The notes under the pieces are model-generated. The model saw only the letters and a list, made by a program, of their open reading frames with translations, was not told the DNA's origin and did no database searches. Shown here piece by piece: positions 15,419-22,556 of a stretch of DNA of 22,991 bases. The stretch lies in the IMG/VR virus record IMGVR_UViG_3300032011_000142, positions 1-22,991 of that record; one strand, given 5' to 3'. How positions within the stretch are numbered: position 1 is the first letter of the stretch; each line of letters opens with the position of its first letter. Both the position numbers and the translations under genes were made by a program. The stretch is from a virus.

Positions 15419-15604
15419 ATGGCAAAAAAAGAACCCTATATAGACCGAAGTCCTTTTACGGCTATTGGTATTAGTTACAACATCGACCCAGAGGACGACA
15501 GAACCAACGACCAAATAGATAAAGATCTTGACAAGGCTTTAAAAGCAGAAGGAATTGAAACAGAGACGATTAAACTTTCTAAAGAGCCTGATTATCTTAA
15601 ATAG
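15419..15604 (+). CDS. Small acidic protein of unknown function (61 aa), antisense to operon
   Basis: This 61-residue acidic protein (15 Asp/Glu against 10 Lys/Arg) contains 'MAKKEPYIDRSPFTAIGISY' and a helical acidic C-terminal half with 'NDQIDKDLDKALKAEGIETE'. It is encoded opposite to the head genes, in the gap between the minor head protein and the scaffold. Its stop overlaps the end of the ADP-ribosyltransferase-like gene by eight bases tail to tail. The reverse-strand frame over the same bases does not look like a protein, whereas this one has normal composition. The leader (AAACAAACGAACCACACTTG) shares the GAACC-rich style of the promoted units at the right end and lacks a Shine-Dalgarno site. 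I recognise no family. An immunity or regulatory role toward the adjacent gene is only a hypothesis. Confidence 0.66.
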   Translation: MAKKEPYIDRSPFTAIGISYNIDPEDDRTNDQIDKDLDKALKAEGIETETIKLSKEPDYLK

Positions 15605-18293
15605 CTTCTAAAACAACCTCAGTCATTGAGAAATCTTCTGCAACTCCATCAACTTTCTTTGTCCAAGTCTTTGTCTTCTTACTAATAAGCTTGTAACGAA
15701 CTCCGCTAGGTTGCAATATTTCGCTTTCATTCATTCCATTTAAATATTCAATAGGTGATCCATGTTTATTGACATGTCTCATTACAAGCCCATGATTTCC
15801 ACGTCCAATTTCTCCTTTTGCAAATTTGATTGCAATTCGAGGATCTGCTGACCAACTTTCCATCGTTGTCACAGCCTCACCTGCTTTTATATTTTGGAGA
15901 ACATCCTCAACGATGTTTTTACTATTAACAGTCATCCCCCGGAAAACGGTTCCATTAGGCTGCTTATCATAAAAAGCCTCTCCAAGTTTGACAGTCTTCC
16001 CATCATAAACAGCTCTTGTTCCTCCCTTCCATTTCGGAGTTCTAGCGATATACCGTTCCATTCTGTCGGCATCTCTAGCAATGGTATTAACTGTATTTTT
16101 ATTTCTCCCTTCAAACATCTCGAATTTCTTTAATTGTCTTATTTCATTAGGGTTTAGCTGTTTTCCTACAAGTTTTGCCTGTTTTATTTGAAGTGCTCGA
16201 ATCTCTCCGAAATTCGTCCCTGTCCAATTACTAATAACCTCGGATGTTTGATCAAATTGGACTTTGGTCATATCATAATTTTTCACAGAATCTTTTACGT
16301 CCGATTTATACCAAAGATCATCTGTTGATTTCTTTCCTTGTTTTGCTGTCAACCTTGGAGGTGGTGGTGTCTTCTTGTTGGTGCTTCCAATATTCTTTTG
16401 AATAAAGGATTCGTCATCCCATTTTTTAATTGGTGCTTTAGGTTTGACAGGAGTAGGATTAAGTAATTTTTTAAAGGCTTTATCATATTTCGTTTGAAGT
16501 TTAGTAAGTTCTTTTTTCTCTACAAGCTTGCCGAGTTCTTTAGGTGTGATCGTGTCAAATTTACCTTTAGGGATCAATGTCCCATTGAAAAGCTTTTGAT
16601 TCATAAACCAGTTCTGATGCTTTTTATTTGTTAAATCTGCTTTCTTGAAATTCTCCAGAGTGTTTTTTGTAGAATCATCTAACTTTTGAAGAGTTGCAAC
16701 TTCTGGTTTTAAATCTCCGGAAACAACCTTTTTCGCCTGAGTTTCTACAACAGACTTATCAACCATTTTCTTTTGGGCTGTTGTCAAAGGCTTATAAGGA
16801 ACAAGCCCTTTCTTTTCCGCCTCAGTCATATATTTTCCTTCTTTAGCAAGTAAAGCTTTTGAAGGTGGTTTGATTTTTTCAAACTCAGCAAGTGTTTTCT
16901 TCTCTTTATCTGAAAGAAGCTTTGTCTTTTTGATTGGTGCTTTTGGTTTTATATTTGACGGCTTGCCATAAGTTTTTTGTAATTGCTTCAGGCTCTTTTC
17001 ACTTCCGTCTGAACTTACAAATTTCGCAATAGCTTTATCTGGACCAACCTTCTTCGACAACTTATCGAAATATTGAAACTTGCCTCGCCATGCTTTCTTT
17101 CCACTTGCAAGCGTGACTTCTTTGCCGCCTAATATTTTCGCCCGCATTTTCGGCGGTTGTTTTTGCAGCCAAGACCCGTAAGAAGTTCCAGTTGGAACAG
17201 GCCCACCAACAGCGGCCCTTGTGCTTCTCGTGAAGTTTGGCGGCGGTATTCCTAACCCTTCATAATCAATAGTCGCAACGGTTCGACATCTGCAATTGAA
17301 ATGTTGAGGCGGTGTCGGCCCCTGACCATATTTGAAAACTTGCCCATCAAGCATCATGCACTGCGGCGCGGTCCTGCTGTCTAGCGTCGCGATCCACTTA
17401 TAACTTTCCGTGATGTCGCTGTTTTGTTTATAGACCGACTGCGCGGCTGTATCGCTGACCTGTTGAATTGAAGTACGAACAAGCGTTGAAATTTGGTGGT
17501 TAGCCATTTTAGTGGCTTCCCCACCTGCTAACGCGAGTTGTTTCGCTGTCCTTGCTTTCTCTCCAAAATACAATTGACCCAGAAGACGCCGCCCGACCTG
17601 TTGAGTTGTTTCTCCTGAAAGCAACCCGTCGCGAATTGTACGCCCAAATAAATCAGCGTTCTTTTCTGCTAACCCCCTGAAAGCTTTACTAATAATGTCA
17701 CCATTCGGAAGGGTTAATTTCGATCCCATCTTTGCGGTTAAATTAAAACTTCCCTGTGCTTTTCTTAATCCATCAACGCCTTTAACCGCCGCCTGTAAAT
17801 CATCGCTTAAAACATTTGCATTTATATCAGTCGCTTTATTTTTAACAACGGCCTCGGCAAACTTTGGAGACACTTCAACAGAACGAACAGAAGAACGCAT
17901 TCCCGCAGGTAAAACTTTTTTTAATTGTTCTTCTACAAATTCAGATTGAAGCTTTGCAACACCATCAAGATTTTTTATCAATTCCTTTGAACTACTATTT
18001 GACCAACCTTCAAGACTTTTCTTCGTCTGGGCTAATAACGAACGTAAACGAGCCGCCGTATATTTGGGTTGGCTTGCTTTTGGCAGTCTTTCTATTGCTT
18101 CAAGCTTTCGAACCGAATCAAGAATGATCCGGTTGTAAGACTGCATCAATTCTTTTGAAACTTTATTTTCAAACCGATTTAAGTCGAGCGAATTACGAAA
18201 ATAAGTCTCTGGAATTAGATCAGAATAAGGAACCTCAGCCCCGACTTTTCCACGGTCAACAGTTCCGAAAATAGATTTTATTTTAGGAGCCAT
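15597..18293 (-). CDS. MuF/SPP1 gp7-like minor head protein fused to an ADP-ribosyltransferase-like domain (898 aa)
   Basis: Residues about 200-345 are a Phage_Mu_F head-morphogenesis domain: helical 'KAFRGLAEKNADLFGRTIRD', then 'TLVRTSIQQVSDTAAQSVYK', and the hallmark 'WIATLDSRTAPQCMMLDGQ' with PPQHFNCRC, i.e. Cys312, His331, Cys334 and Cys336. Residues 380-665 are a Lys/Pro-rich linker with a repeated KPKAPIKK (449-456 and 617-624). The last 160 residues look like an R-S-E class mono-ADP-ribosyltransferase: Arg785 in VFRGM, Ser813-Trp-Ser815 followed by ADPRIAIKFA, and a Glu856-Ser-Glu858 (ExE) motif in GMNESEIL, a signature of arginine-modifying members. MuF proteins alone are typically 300-500 residues, so this is a large extension. 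Such proteins enter the virion near the portal, so the enzyme may be delivered into the host with the DNA. It starts four bases after the portal stop. Confidence 0.88.
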   Translation of the reverse strand: MAPKIKSIFGTVDRGKVGAEVPYSDLIPETYFRNSLDLNRFENKVSKELMQSYNRIILDSVRKLEAIERLPKASQPKYTAARLRSLLAQTKKSLEGWSNSSSKELIKNLDGVAKLQSEFVEEQLKKVLPAGMRSSVRSVEVSPKFAEAVVKNKATDINANVLSDDLQAAVKGVDGLRKAQGSFNLTAKMGSKLTLPNGDIISKAFRGLAEKNADLFGRTIRDGLLSGETTQQVGRRLLGQLYFGEKARTAKQLALAGGEATKMANHQISTLVRTSIQQVSDTAAQSVYKQNSDITESYKWIATLDSRTAPQCMMLDGQVFKYGQGPTPPQHFNCRCRTVATIDYEGLGIPPPNFTRSTRAAVGGPVPTGTSYGSWLQKQPPKMRAKILGGKEVTLASGKKAWRGKFQYFDKLSKKVGPDKAIAKFVSSDGSEKSLKQLQKTYGKPSNIKPKAPIKKTKLLSDKEKKTLAEFEKIKPPSKALLAKEGKYMTEAEKKGLVPYKPLTTAQKKMVDKSVVETQAKKVVSGDLKPEVATLQKLDDSTKNTLENFKKADLTNKKHQNWFMNQKLFNGTLIPKGKFDTITPKELGKLVEKKELTKLQTKYDKAFKKLLNPTPVKPKAPIKKWDDESFIQKNIGSTNKKTPPPPRLTAKQGKKSTDDLWYKSDVKDSVKNYDMTKVQFDQTSEVISNWTGTNFGEIRALQIKQAKLVGKQLNPNEIRQLKKFEMFEGRNKNTVNTIARDADRMERYIARTPKWKGGTRAVYDGKTVKLGEAFYDKQPNGTVFRGMTVNSKNIVEDVLQNIKAGEAVTTMESWSADPRIAIKFAKGEIGRGNHGLVMRHVNKHGSPIEYLNGMNESEILQPSGVRYKLISKKTKTWTKKVDGVAEDFSMTEVVLEAI

Positions 18294-18297
18294 TTAC

Positions 18298-19746
18298 TTA
18301 GTCTTCTTGATCTACATCTTCAGGTTCCGCAGATTCTTCTTCTTCATCTTCGTTAGCTTCAGGAATTGGCGCTTCTGCTTCCATTGCTGTTAATCCTTCT
18401 TGCTGGACAGCTAATAATTCTTCTTCGATTTCAAAATCATCGCCCAACACTTCACCCGCTTCCAATTGCTTCAATAAGGTTTCCTGTGTAATTGCTCCGC
18501 TTGTCCATAGCTCCTTAAGGCTGTTGATTTCTTGAGGATCTAAACGTGAACCGAGGAAGTCCCGATTGACAAAACAATTACCAGACTGCGAAAGGTTTAA
18601 ATATTTCGCGTGATACATGAGGCAGTTATCAATCAAATCCTGTAACTGTTGTGCAACCACCTTCATCGTGCTATCGCCTTGTGATCTATCTATTTCTTTT
18701 GACCTTGCTGTTTCTGCCGATGCTTTTAATTTAGTTCCCAGAATTGCAGCCATCCCAAGCTCGTTTATTTGCTTCTCAATTCGATCTAATTGTGTGAATT
18801 GTGCATCAAAAGATTTTCCTTCTGGTTCAACAAAGCGCACATCTGAATCAGTTGGAAGACTTAACGCTTCACTTGGTCCCGCGCTTACTTCCTCCGCGCT
18901 TTGAGGGAACCCGAAGAAACACAAAAACGGGACTGCTGAAATATGGAGCTGATTCGAAACATCAGAGCCATTTTGATAACTGAGAACATTTAACTGGGCC
19001 ACGTCACCGAGGGGCGGCCTCGACTCCATAAAATTAACCCTATTGGAATAAGCAACGGCAAAAGGAATTTCAGAAAGGCTTGTCGTTCCTTCATCGTGCA
19101 AAGTGAACTCACCTTGTTTGTTCCTTCTGTGTATTTCAAAAGCGCCCGGAGTTAATAGACGAACTTGCTCGACGGTAGTTTCTGAATATTCGCCATCAGG
19201 CTCAATGACCTTTTCCAAGAGTCTTAATTGTGTAAATTTGCGAGCGCCGTCAATAATTTCTGAACGCCATCCAAGAATTTCCCGAGGGCTATATGTAACC
19301 CAATAAGGACGCCCGCCATTCTTGTCGGCCTCGACTAAAACGCCACAGTGTCCATAGCGAATAATCGTTCTTGCACAGGTATAGGCCCAAACTGAAAGCC
19401 CGTTAGATTGCAAGTCAATATCAAATAAATCTTCTGTTATTCGCGGCGGGACGTCATTCGTTCGAATTGGCTTTCTGATCAACATCCCTGCCAATAGCTT
19501 TTCTATTCGTTCGTAATAAGGAGGACAAACAGAACGGCTCAATCTGCGGTCGTAGCTTCTTTCATCCTCGCGCTCCATTTGCGGCAAATATTTCCGATGC
19601 TTCGCCCTGATGCCCTGCGAACCTGTTAGCAAATCTTCAATAATTTCCCAGTAAACCTCCTGATCCAAATAAGCCTGACAAGGCTGTTCGATTCCTCCGT
19701 CATTGGGCTGCCTTCTATGCTCGTAAATGTTGTAACCGCTATACAC
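18298..19746 (-). CDS. Portal protein, DUF4055 type (482 aa)
   Basis: The protein forms the dodecameric DNA channel at the capsid vertex. The N-terminus fits the DUF4055 portal family: 'WEIIEDLLTGSQGIRAKHRK', YLPQME, and 'RRLSRSVCPPYYERIEKLLA' with GMLIRKP. Next comes 'RTIIRYGHCGVLVEADKNGG' with the typical 'YGhcGvLVd.p', then 'RPPLGDVAQLNVLSYQNGSD' and the long helix 'AAILGTKLKASAETARSKEI' followed by 'DRSQGDSTMKVVAQQLQDLI'. The C-terminal 60 residues are very acidic (EANEDEEEESAEPEDVDQED). The start is GTG at 19746 with AGAGGA seven bases upstream, 45 bases after the large terminase stop. Length matches the family (about 450-500). Confidence 0.92.
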   Translation of the reverse strand: MYSGYNIYEHRRQPNDGGIEQPCQAYLDQEVYWEIIEDLLTGSQGIRAKHRKYLPQMEREDERSYDRRLSRSVCPPYYERIEKLLAGMLIRKPIRTNDVPPRITEDLFDIDLQSNGLSVWAYTCARTIIRYGHCGVLVEADKNGGRPYWVTYSPREILGWRSEIIDGARKFTQLRLLEKVIEPDGEYSETTVEQVRLLTPGAFEIHRRNKQGEFTLHDEGTTSLSEIPFAVAYSNRVNFMESRPPLGDVAQLNVLSYQNGSDVSNQLHISAVPFLCFFGFPQSAEEVSAGPSEALSLPTDSDVRFVEPEGKSFDAQFTQLDRIEKQINELGMAAILGTKLKASAETARSKEIDRSQGDSTMKVVAQQLQDLIDNCLMYHAKYLNLSQSGNCFVNRDFLGSRLDPQEINSLKELWTSGAITQETLLKQLEAGEVLGDDFEIEEELLAVQQEGLTAMEAEAPIPEANEDEEEESAEPEDVDQED

Positions 19747-19791
19747 TTGTTAATCCTCTGGACGTTATGAACATCATCTTAATTGTACTCA

Positions 19792-21138
19792 TCAATAAAT
19801 CCTAATACCTGTTGATTTTCCTGCGTTTAGATGTAAAGGATTGAAGCGCCTCCAAATAATATAACCAAGAGCGTCGGCGTAATGATCATGCCCCGAATCC
19901 TTCGAAGGTTGGCCTTTGTCGTCGTAACTTTGCAGTTCTAAGGACTTAATCATTTCTTTGCATCGCGGATGAATATGGAAACGAATTTGTCCCTTACCAT
20001 TTTCCAACAATGCTTGAACAGAATTAACACGGTCAGCAATAGCCGGATTCGACGCCCCGGATTGGTTATATATTTTGTAGTTTCCAAGAATTTGGATGTC
20101 GGTTCTGCTGCTATTCGTGCTTCTTGCTGAACCGCTTGCGTCAGGGTATCCATAAACCGTGGCTCTGGGAAATTTCGCCCGGATAGTTTTTCCCAATTCG
20201 TCGGTGTCATATGCTCTGATCTCATCGAATATGTAGAGTTCTTCGTTTTTGATAACCCCGAGGATTCCCGACATTTTCCCGATATTAAAATCTATTCCTG
20301 CGTGAATAATCTCATTTGTTAAGTCGGGTATCTCGGTTGTCAAATGCTTTTCTCTACAAAAACGGGTATATACACAACCTTGAGTTATGTTCACAAATTC
20401 ACCTAAGAGATAACTCTTTAGAAGCGCTGGCTGAAAATTGGACTCTAAACGGTCGATGAAATCTTTCGGAAGGTGCTTATTCTCATAAGTGGTCATTTTG
20501 ATAAGCTTCCGATCTGTTCGCGCTTGAGCTTCTTCTGTTCCGAAAGTGTTATAAAAAAACCTGAAACCTTCAGGAGTTGAAGCGGCTGCAAATTGCCTCA
20601 CATTTCCATCTCTTAAACGTGCAAGGATTCGGGGAAAAGCCTGTTCGCAAATAGCCTGTCCTACAACGTCTAACTCGTCGCAAACTACATGAGAGAGATT
20701 CAAACCTACAATCCTGTTGTAATTTTCAAAGGACCGACAGAGAAGCGTCGTCGGCTTTTCTAGGTGCAAAGTATATTCAGGCAACGGTGACGCCCTGAAA
20801 CTGTAAGAAATTCCATATTGCTCTAGAAATTCATTAAAGCCCCGGATGAAAATATCGCGGACAAGAACATTAGTCGGCTCGAAGACGCAACCCGTATATC
20901 CCATATTTAAAATTGCGAGCTGAACGCATTTCGCAAACAAGGCGAAACTTTTTCCCGATCCATAACCAGCACAAAGCCCAAGAATTTCCGTTGTTGTATC
21001 TTCAAAAAAACGAGCTTGGCCTGTATGAAGATCCGCTTGTATTCGTTTTAAAATATCGGCCGAACGTGTTGGATCTGGCGGAGTAATGAAATCAAAGACA
21101 CTTTCTTTCTTACAGACCGATTCAATAAGGGAACTCAT
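19792..21138 (-). CDS. terL: Terminase large subunit (448 aa)
   Basis: This is the DNA-packaging motor and headful or site nuclease. The ATPase domain has Walker A at 57-64 (AGYGSGKS, Lys63), Walker B at 151-155 (VVCDE, Asp154-Glu155) and a coupling motif around 187-189 (ASTPEG). The RNase H-like nuclease domain has Asp283 (AGIDFNIG), Asp333 (YPDASG) and the C-terminal acidic pair in 'DSGHDHYADALGY' (Asp418 and Asp422). All catalytic residues are in place and the length is normal. The start overlaps the small terminase stop as ATGA. Confidence 0.96.
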   Translation of the reverse strand: MSSLIESVCKKESVFDFITPPDPTRSADILKRIQADLHTGQARFFEDTTTEILGLCAGYGSGKSFALFAKCVQLAILNMGYTGCVFEPTNVLVRDIFIRGFNEFLEQYGISYSFRASPLPEYTLHLEKPTTLLCRSFENYNRIVGLNLSHVVCDELDVVGQAICEQAFPRILARLRDGNVRQFAAASTPEGFRFFYNTFGTEEAQARTDRKLIKMTTYENKHLPKDFIDRLESNFQPALLKSYLLGEFVNITQGCVYTRFCREKHLTTEIPDLTNEIIHAGIDFNIGKMSGILGVIKNEELYIFDEIRAYDTDELGKTIRAKFPRATVYGYPDASGSARSTNSSRTDIQILGNYKIYNQSGASNPAIADRVNSVQALLENGKGQIRFHIHPRCKEMIKSLELQSYDDKGQPSKDSGHDHYADALGYIIWRRFNPLHLNAGKSTGIRIY

Positions 21139-21473
21139 ACAGACATTTCAAAGCGTAAGAGCTTGGCTTGAAGCTCCAAAGATTTCATAGCAATGAGAAG
21201 ATTATTGTCTTCTGAAGCTCGGCGCTCGTAATCCTGAAGACGTGCTATTGCGGCAAGGAGAAATTGCGGGCGCTCCATTTCACAATCAATGGATTGAAGA
21301 ACGCGAGCGCGTTGCAAATATTCTTCTGTTTGTCGAAGTGAAACCTTGAAATTTTCCGCGCAGTATCGGACGATCTGGGTTTTATTATGTCCGCGTAATA
21401 AAAGATCATAAACACGATGAACGCGTTTATCTATTTCAATATTAGTTGCTTTTTTTGCGGGCTTTTTCGCCAT
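21135..21473 (-). CDS. terS: Terminase small subunit-like protein (112 aa)
   Basis: A lysine-rich N-terminus (MAKKPAKKATNIEIDKRVHR) precedes a helix-turn-helix, 'VYDLLLRGHNKTQIVRYCAE' then NFKVSLRQTEEYLQRARV, typical of the DNA-recognising domain of small terminases (resolvase/Sigma70-r4-like HTH). A helical oligomerisation part follows ('PQFLLAAIARLQDYERRASE', LLIAMKSLELQAKLLRFE). It recognises the packaging site and recruits the large subunit, whose gene overlaps by ATGA. The ATG at 21473 has no Shine-Dalgarno site. A TATAGT at 21485-21480 would put transcription start at or near this ATG. It is the first gene of the minus-strand late operon. Confidence 0.85.
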   Translation of the reverse strand: MAKKPAKKATNIEIDKRVHRVYDLLLRGHNKTQIVRYCAENFKVSLRQTEEYLQRARVLQSIDCEMERPQFLLAAIARLQDYERRASEDNNLLIAMKSLELQAKLLRFEMSV

Positions 21474-21515
21474 GCTGTCACTATAGACGGCACTGATTAA
21501 ATTTGAAACAAACTG

Positions 21516-21530
21516 AATCTTATTAAGATT
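21516..21530. promoter_or_regulatory. Perfect dyad, operator candidate
   Basis: AATCTT and AAGATT arms flank a three-base ATT centre, a perfect 6-bp inverted repeat midway between the divergent starts. It is not followed by a T run on either strand, so a terminator is unlikely. A repressor or activator site controlling early and late transcription is a reasonable guess from the position. AT-rich dyads also arise by chance. Confidence 0.3.
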
Positions 21531-21547
21531 AAAAGGAAGGGGATGGC

Positions 21548-21558
21548 ATCCGCAGGAT
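21548..21558 (-). repeat. Short CC-TGC-GG hairpin in divergent region
   Basis: The minus strand reads ATCCTGCGGAT, a 4-bp stem with TGC loop, the third member of the family also found at 14497-14507 and 15308-15320. It ends two bases before the -35 box of the plus-strand promoter. An overlapping GGAT-GGC-ATCC hairpin (21541-21551) competes for one arm. Confidence 0.35.
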
Positions 21559-21560
21559 AA

Positions 21561-21589
21561 TTGACAGCCAATAGATAAAGATGTATACT
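21561..21589 (+). promoter_or_regulatory. Sigma70-type promoter P1
   Basis: TTGACA at 21561-21566, a 17-base spacer and TATACT at 21584-21589 preceded by TG (extended -10) form a near-consensus promoter, with transcription expected near 21596. It drives the DUF2786-like gene. The TGTATACTAA core recurs in the promoters at 22523 and 22884. Confidence 0.85.
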
Positions 21590-21595
21590 AATTAA

Positions 21596-21612
21596 GTCAG
21601 CTCGTCACTGAC
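21596..21612 (+). ncRNA. 5'-terminal mRNA hairpin with CTCGTCA loop
   Basis: GTCAG (21596-21600) pairs with CTGAC (21608-21612) around the loop CTCGTCA. The first base is the predicted transcription start (seven bases after the -10), so the mRNA would begin with this stem. The same loop with a different but complementary stem (GCAAG/CTTGC) occurs at 22557-22573, indicating a conserved structured element. Protection from 5'-end decay or binding of a regulator are likely roles. Confidence 0.6.
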
Positions 21613-21640
21613 ACTTTTCAAAAAGAACCAACCGAACAAC

Positions 21641-22408
21641 ATGGCCGACTCGTTTCAATTCTTATCTAAGTTGTTGGGAATGACCAACAGCACGAACGAA
21701 AATGAAAGCGCAGTTGCAGAAGCAAAACTTGAAGAACAACTTTTAAAGCGCGGAATTACAAAAGACCAACTTGAAAAAAAAGTTGAGGAAGGGATAGAAG
21801 ATCCAACATTAAAAGAGGCGATCAATTGGACATGGACAGATGAAAAAGGCCATCAGCATTTTTCAAGAGTCAAACCACATGAACAAATTATCGTTAGCGC
21901 TTGCGTTTATTTCTTCAATGGGAAATTAGTTATCGGACACAGCTACAAAGGAAAATGCTTTGACATCTTTGCGACAAAAGGAAACAGAAAACAAATTGAT
22001 TTGTATTCTGCCTATTTAATCGAAGCATGTGAAAGAGCATTGAAGGAAGAAAGAAAAGGAGTACGCGGCGGATTCGATGCAACATTCAATTCAAGCTTCA
22101 GAAAGAATTGGGCTTGGAAAATCCAAAGCAGATTGAACAAGATGAAGGAGGCAGAAGAAAAGGACGGAAGGCGCGAAGTTAAGCAAGGCAAAAAGATCAA
22201 CGTCAGAGCGATTCAAGTCCGAGGCAAAAATGAAATCGAACAAACAAAAGCGCTTTCATTAAGAGATCAAAAATATCCGAAGTTGAGAAAAGGAACAGGG
22301 TTCACAATCGGCGGAGCTGGAGCAAATGCAGGAAGACAGGCCGGAGCAAATACAGGATTAGGTCGTCAGGTATCAGGAAGACAAACACGGAGAATTGCAG
22401 GAGCATAA
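21641..22408 (+). CDS. DUF2786/DUF7168-like protein with Gly/Arg-rich tail (255 aa)
   Basis: Residues 8-45 (FLSKLLGMTNSTNENESAVA, then EAKLEEQLLKRGITKDQLEK) follow the DUF2786 pattern of a short helix pair ending in 'Ll.k.gi..ed.e'. Residues 60-170, including 'YSAYLIEACERALKEERKGV' and 'ATFNSSFRKNWAWKIQSRLN', resemble DUF7168, which is often fused to DUF2786 in phages and bacteria. Its function is not established. The C-terminus (from about 222) is low-complexity, rich in Gly, Arg and Gln (GANAGRQAGANTGLGRQ), and probably disordered or nucleic-acid binding. It is the first plus-strand gene, monocistronic, under its own promoter, with no Shine-Dalgarno site but an AACCAACCGAACAAC leader. Family assignment is by eye. 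Confidence 0.78.
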   Translation: MADSFQFLSKLLGMTNSTNENESAVAEAKLEEQLLKRGITKDQLEKKVEEGIEDPTLKEAINWTWTDEKGHQHFSRVKPHEQIIVSACVYFFNGKLVIGHSYKGKCFDIFATKGNRKQIDLYSAYLIEACERALKEERKGVRGGFDATFNSSFRKNWAWKIQSRLNKMKEAEEKDGRREVKQGKKINVRAIQVRGKNEIEQTKALSLRDQKYPKLRKGTGFTIGGAGANAGRQAGANTGLGRQVSGRQTRRIAGA

Positions 22409-22498
22409 AAAGGTGATAAGGTCAGGGGACGGCCAAGGCTGTCCCTTGTACTTCGTGACAAGGCTCCCCTGAAGTCAACCGGTAAAAAGTTGACAGCC
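22409..22498 (+). other. Structured 3' region after the DUF2786-like gene
   Basis: This non-coding stretch contains an 8-bp stem TCAGGGGA (22422-22429) with TCCCCTGA (22465-22472). Inside it is a hairpin CCTTGT (22444-22449) with ACAAGG (22458-22463), and after it a GTCAAC (22474-22479) with GTTGAC (22489-22494). GGCTGTC at 22437-22443 can instead pair with GACAGCC at 22492-22498. There is no T run after the large stem. It may be a regulatory RNA, a processing site, or protection of the upstream mRNA 3' end. Confidence 0.5.
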
Positions 22499-22513
22499 GT
22501 AAATCTTTTTTTG

Positions 22514-22540
22514 AAGATCTCCTTGACAGGGGATCTTTTT
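22514..22540 (+). terminator. Rho-independent terminator overlapping promoter P2
   Basis: AAGATCTCC (22514-22522) pairs with GGGGATCTT (22529-22537; one G-T pair) around the six-base loop TTGACA, and a run of five T residues at 22536-22540 follows. The loop is exactly the -35 hexamer of the next promoter. It would end transcripts of the upstream gene just where the next unit begins. Confidence 0.72.
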
Positions 22541-22550
22541 AATGTATACT
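22523..22550 (+). promoter_or_regulatory. Sigma70-type promoter P2
   Basis: TTGACA at 22523-22528, a 16-base spacer and TG-TATACT (TATACT 22545-22550) form the promoter of the 52-residue membrane peptide, with start expected at 22557. Its -35 box lies in the loop of the terminator hairpin at 22514-22537. Confidence 0.85.
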
Positions 22551-22556
22551 AATAAA

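Larger units (their letters stand above)
21474..21640. other. Divergent intergenic region between late operon and plus-strand units
   Basis: This 167-base region separates the small terminase start from the plus-strand DUF2786-like gene. It holds the strong plus-strand promoter at 21561-21589 with its 5' hairpin, a perfect AATCTT-ATT-AAGATT dyad at 21516-21530 and a CC-TGC-GG hairpin at 21548-21558. On the minus side only a weak TATAGT -10 next to the terminase ATG is seen, so how the late operon is transcribed is not obvious. No coding frame is supported. Confidence 0.7.

Noticed and set aside
15332-15514. 60-codon minus-strand frame opposite the 61-aa gene
   Set aside because: The first 43 codons are the antisense of the plus-strand gene and do not resemble a protein. 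Only the last 17 codons are kept as a separate weak candidate.
17695-18127. Plus-strand frames over the minor head gene
   Set aside because: They overlap the coding MuF gene, lack ribosome sites and have shadow-like composition.
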